From: Oscillospiraceae bacterium
GTDB taxonomy: Bacteria > Bacillota > Clostridia > Oscillospirales > Ruminococcaceae
Direction: 5' to 3'
Length of the DNA stretch: 5,370 bases
Assembly (NCBI GenBank): GCA_900752625.1
Contig: CAADWC010000271.1
Span: forward strand, 1 to 5,370
Positions 5,313 to 5,370 of this stretch are shown piece by piece (the first letter of the stretch is position 1; every line of letters starts with the position of its first letter). A program made the position numbers and the translations under genes. The notes beneath the pieces are model-generated. The model had not been told where the DNA came from. It worked only from the letters and a program-made list of their open reading frames with translations, and searched no databases.

Positions 5313-5370
5313 AAAAAAAGCTTCTGTCAGAAAGAGGAGCGAAGCGACGAATGAGGACAGAAGCTTTTTC
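5313..5370 (-). terminator. Long stem-loop terminator of a gene beyond the right edge
   Basis: AAAAAGCTTCTGTC (5315-5328) pairs perfectly with GACAGAAGCTTTTT (5356-5369), a 14-bp stem with a 27-base purine-rich loop (5329-5355). Read on the minus strand it ends in seven T residues (5319-5313), fitting a terminator for a minus-strand gene to the right. On the plus strand it ends in TTTTTC at the window edge, so it may be bidirectional. The loop is long for a simple terminator and holds GAGCGAAGCGACGAATGAGG. Confidence 0.7.

Overview
The window most resembles a fibre-degrading gut or rumen clostridium of the Ruminococcus type (Oscillospiraceae). This is inferred from a lipoprotein mannanase with an acidic and Thr-rich linker, Firmicutes-style polyprenyl glycosylphosphotransferase motifs (KFRSM, DELPQ, GKYNTTPYDKLKLDLMYIE), strong Shine-Dalgarno sites, GTG starts and AT-rich spacers with textbook sigma-A promoters. 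No database search was possible, so the taxon is a guess.

Layout, left to right. A GC-rich hairpin is cut by the left edge and probably ends the first gene. Positions 57-1721 (minus) encode a surface-anchored GH26 beta-mannanase with a CBM35/CBM6-like module. It has its own promoter and two LacI/CcpA-type operator-like palindromes in a 186-bp spacer. Positions 1908-2744 (minus) encode a family 2 glycosyltransferase with a near-perfect extended -10 promoter. A 359-bp AT-rich divergent region follows. Positions 3104-4513 (plus) encode a polyprenyl glycosylphosphotransferase, the enzyme class that starts surface polysaccharide synthesis by loading a sugar-phosphate on undecaprenyl phosphate. Positions 4661-5209 (plus) encode a GNAT-family acetyltransferase behind a structured leader. 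It is closed by a 13-bp-stem terminator. The last 60 bases form a second long stem-loop, best read as the terminator of a minus-strand gene beyond the right edge.

How the genes may work together: the phosphotransferase (first sugar) and the divergent GT2 (later sugar) plausibly serve the same exopolysaccharide or cell-wall glycan pathway, but no flippase, polymerase or chain-length regulator is present, so the pathway is incomplete here. The mannanase is a catabolic enzyme with separate, apparently sugar-responsive control and may be only a chromosomal neighbour. The acetyltransferase has no clear link to the others.

I saw no tRNA, rRNA, CRISPR array, transposase or phage gene. The genes are ordinary families. 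The parts that merit a second look are in the non-coding DNA: paired operator-like sites, repeated CAGTT/AACTG arms, leader hairpins, an unusual start-site arrangement in the GT2 gene and the long-looped right-edge stem.
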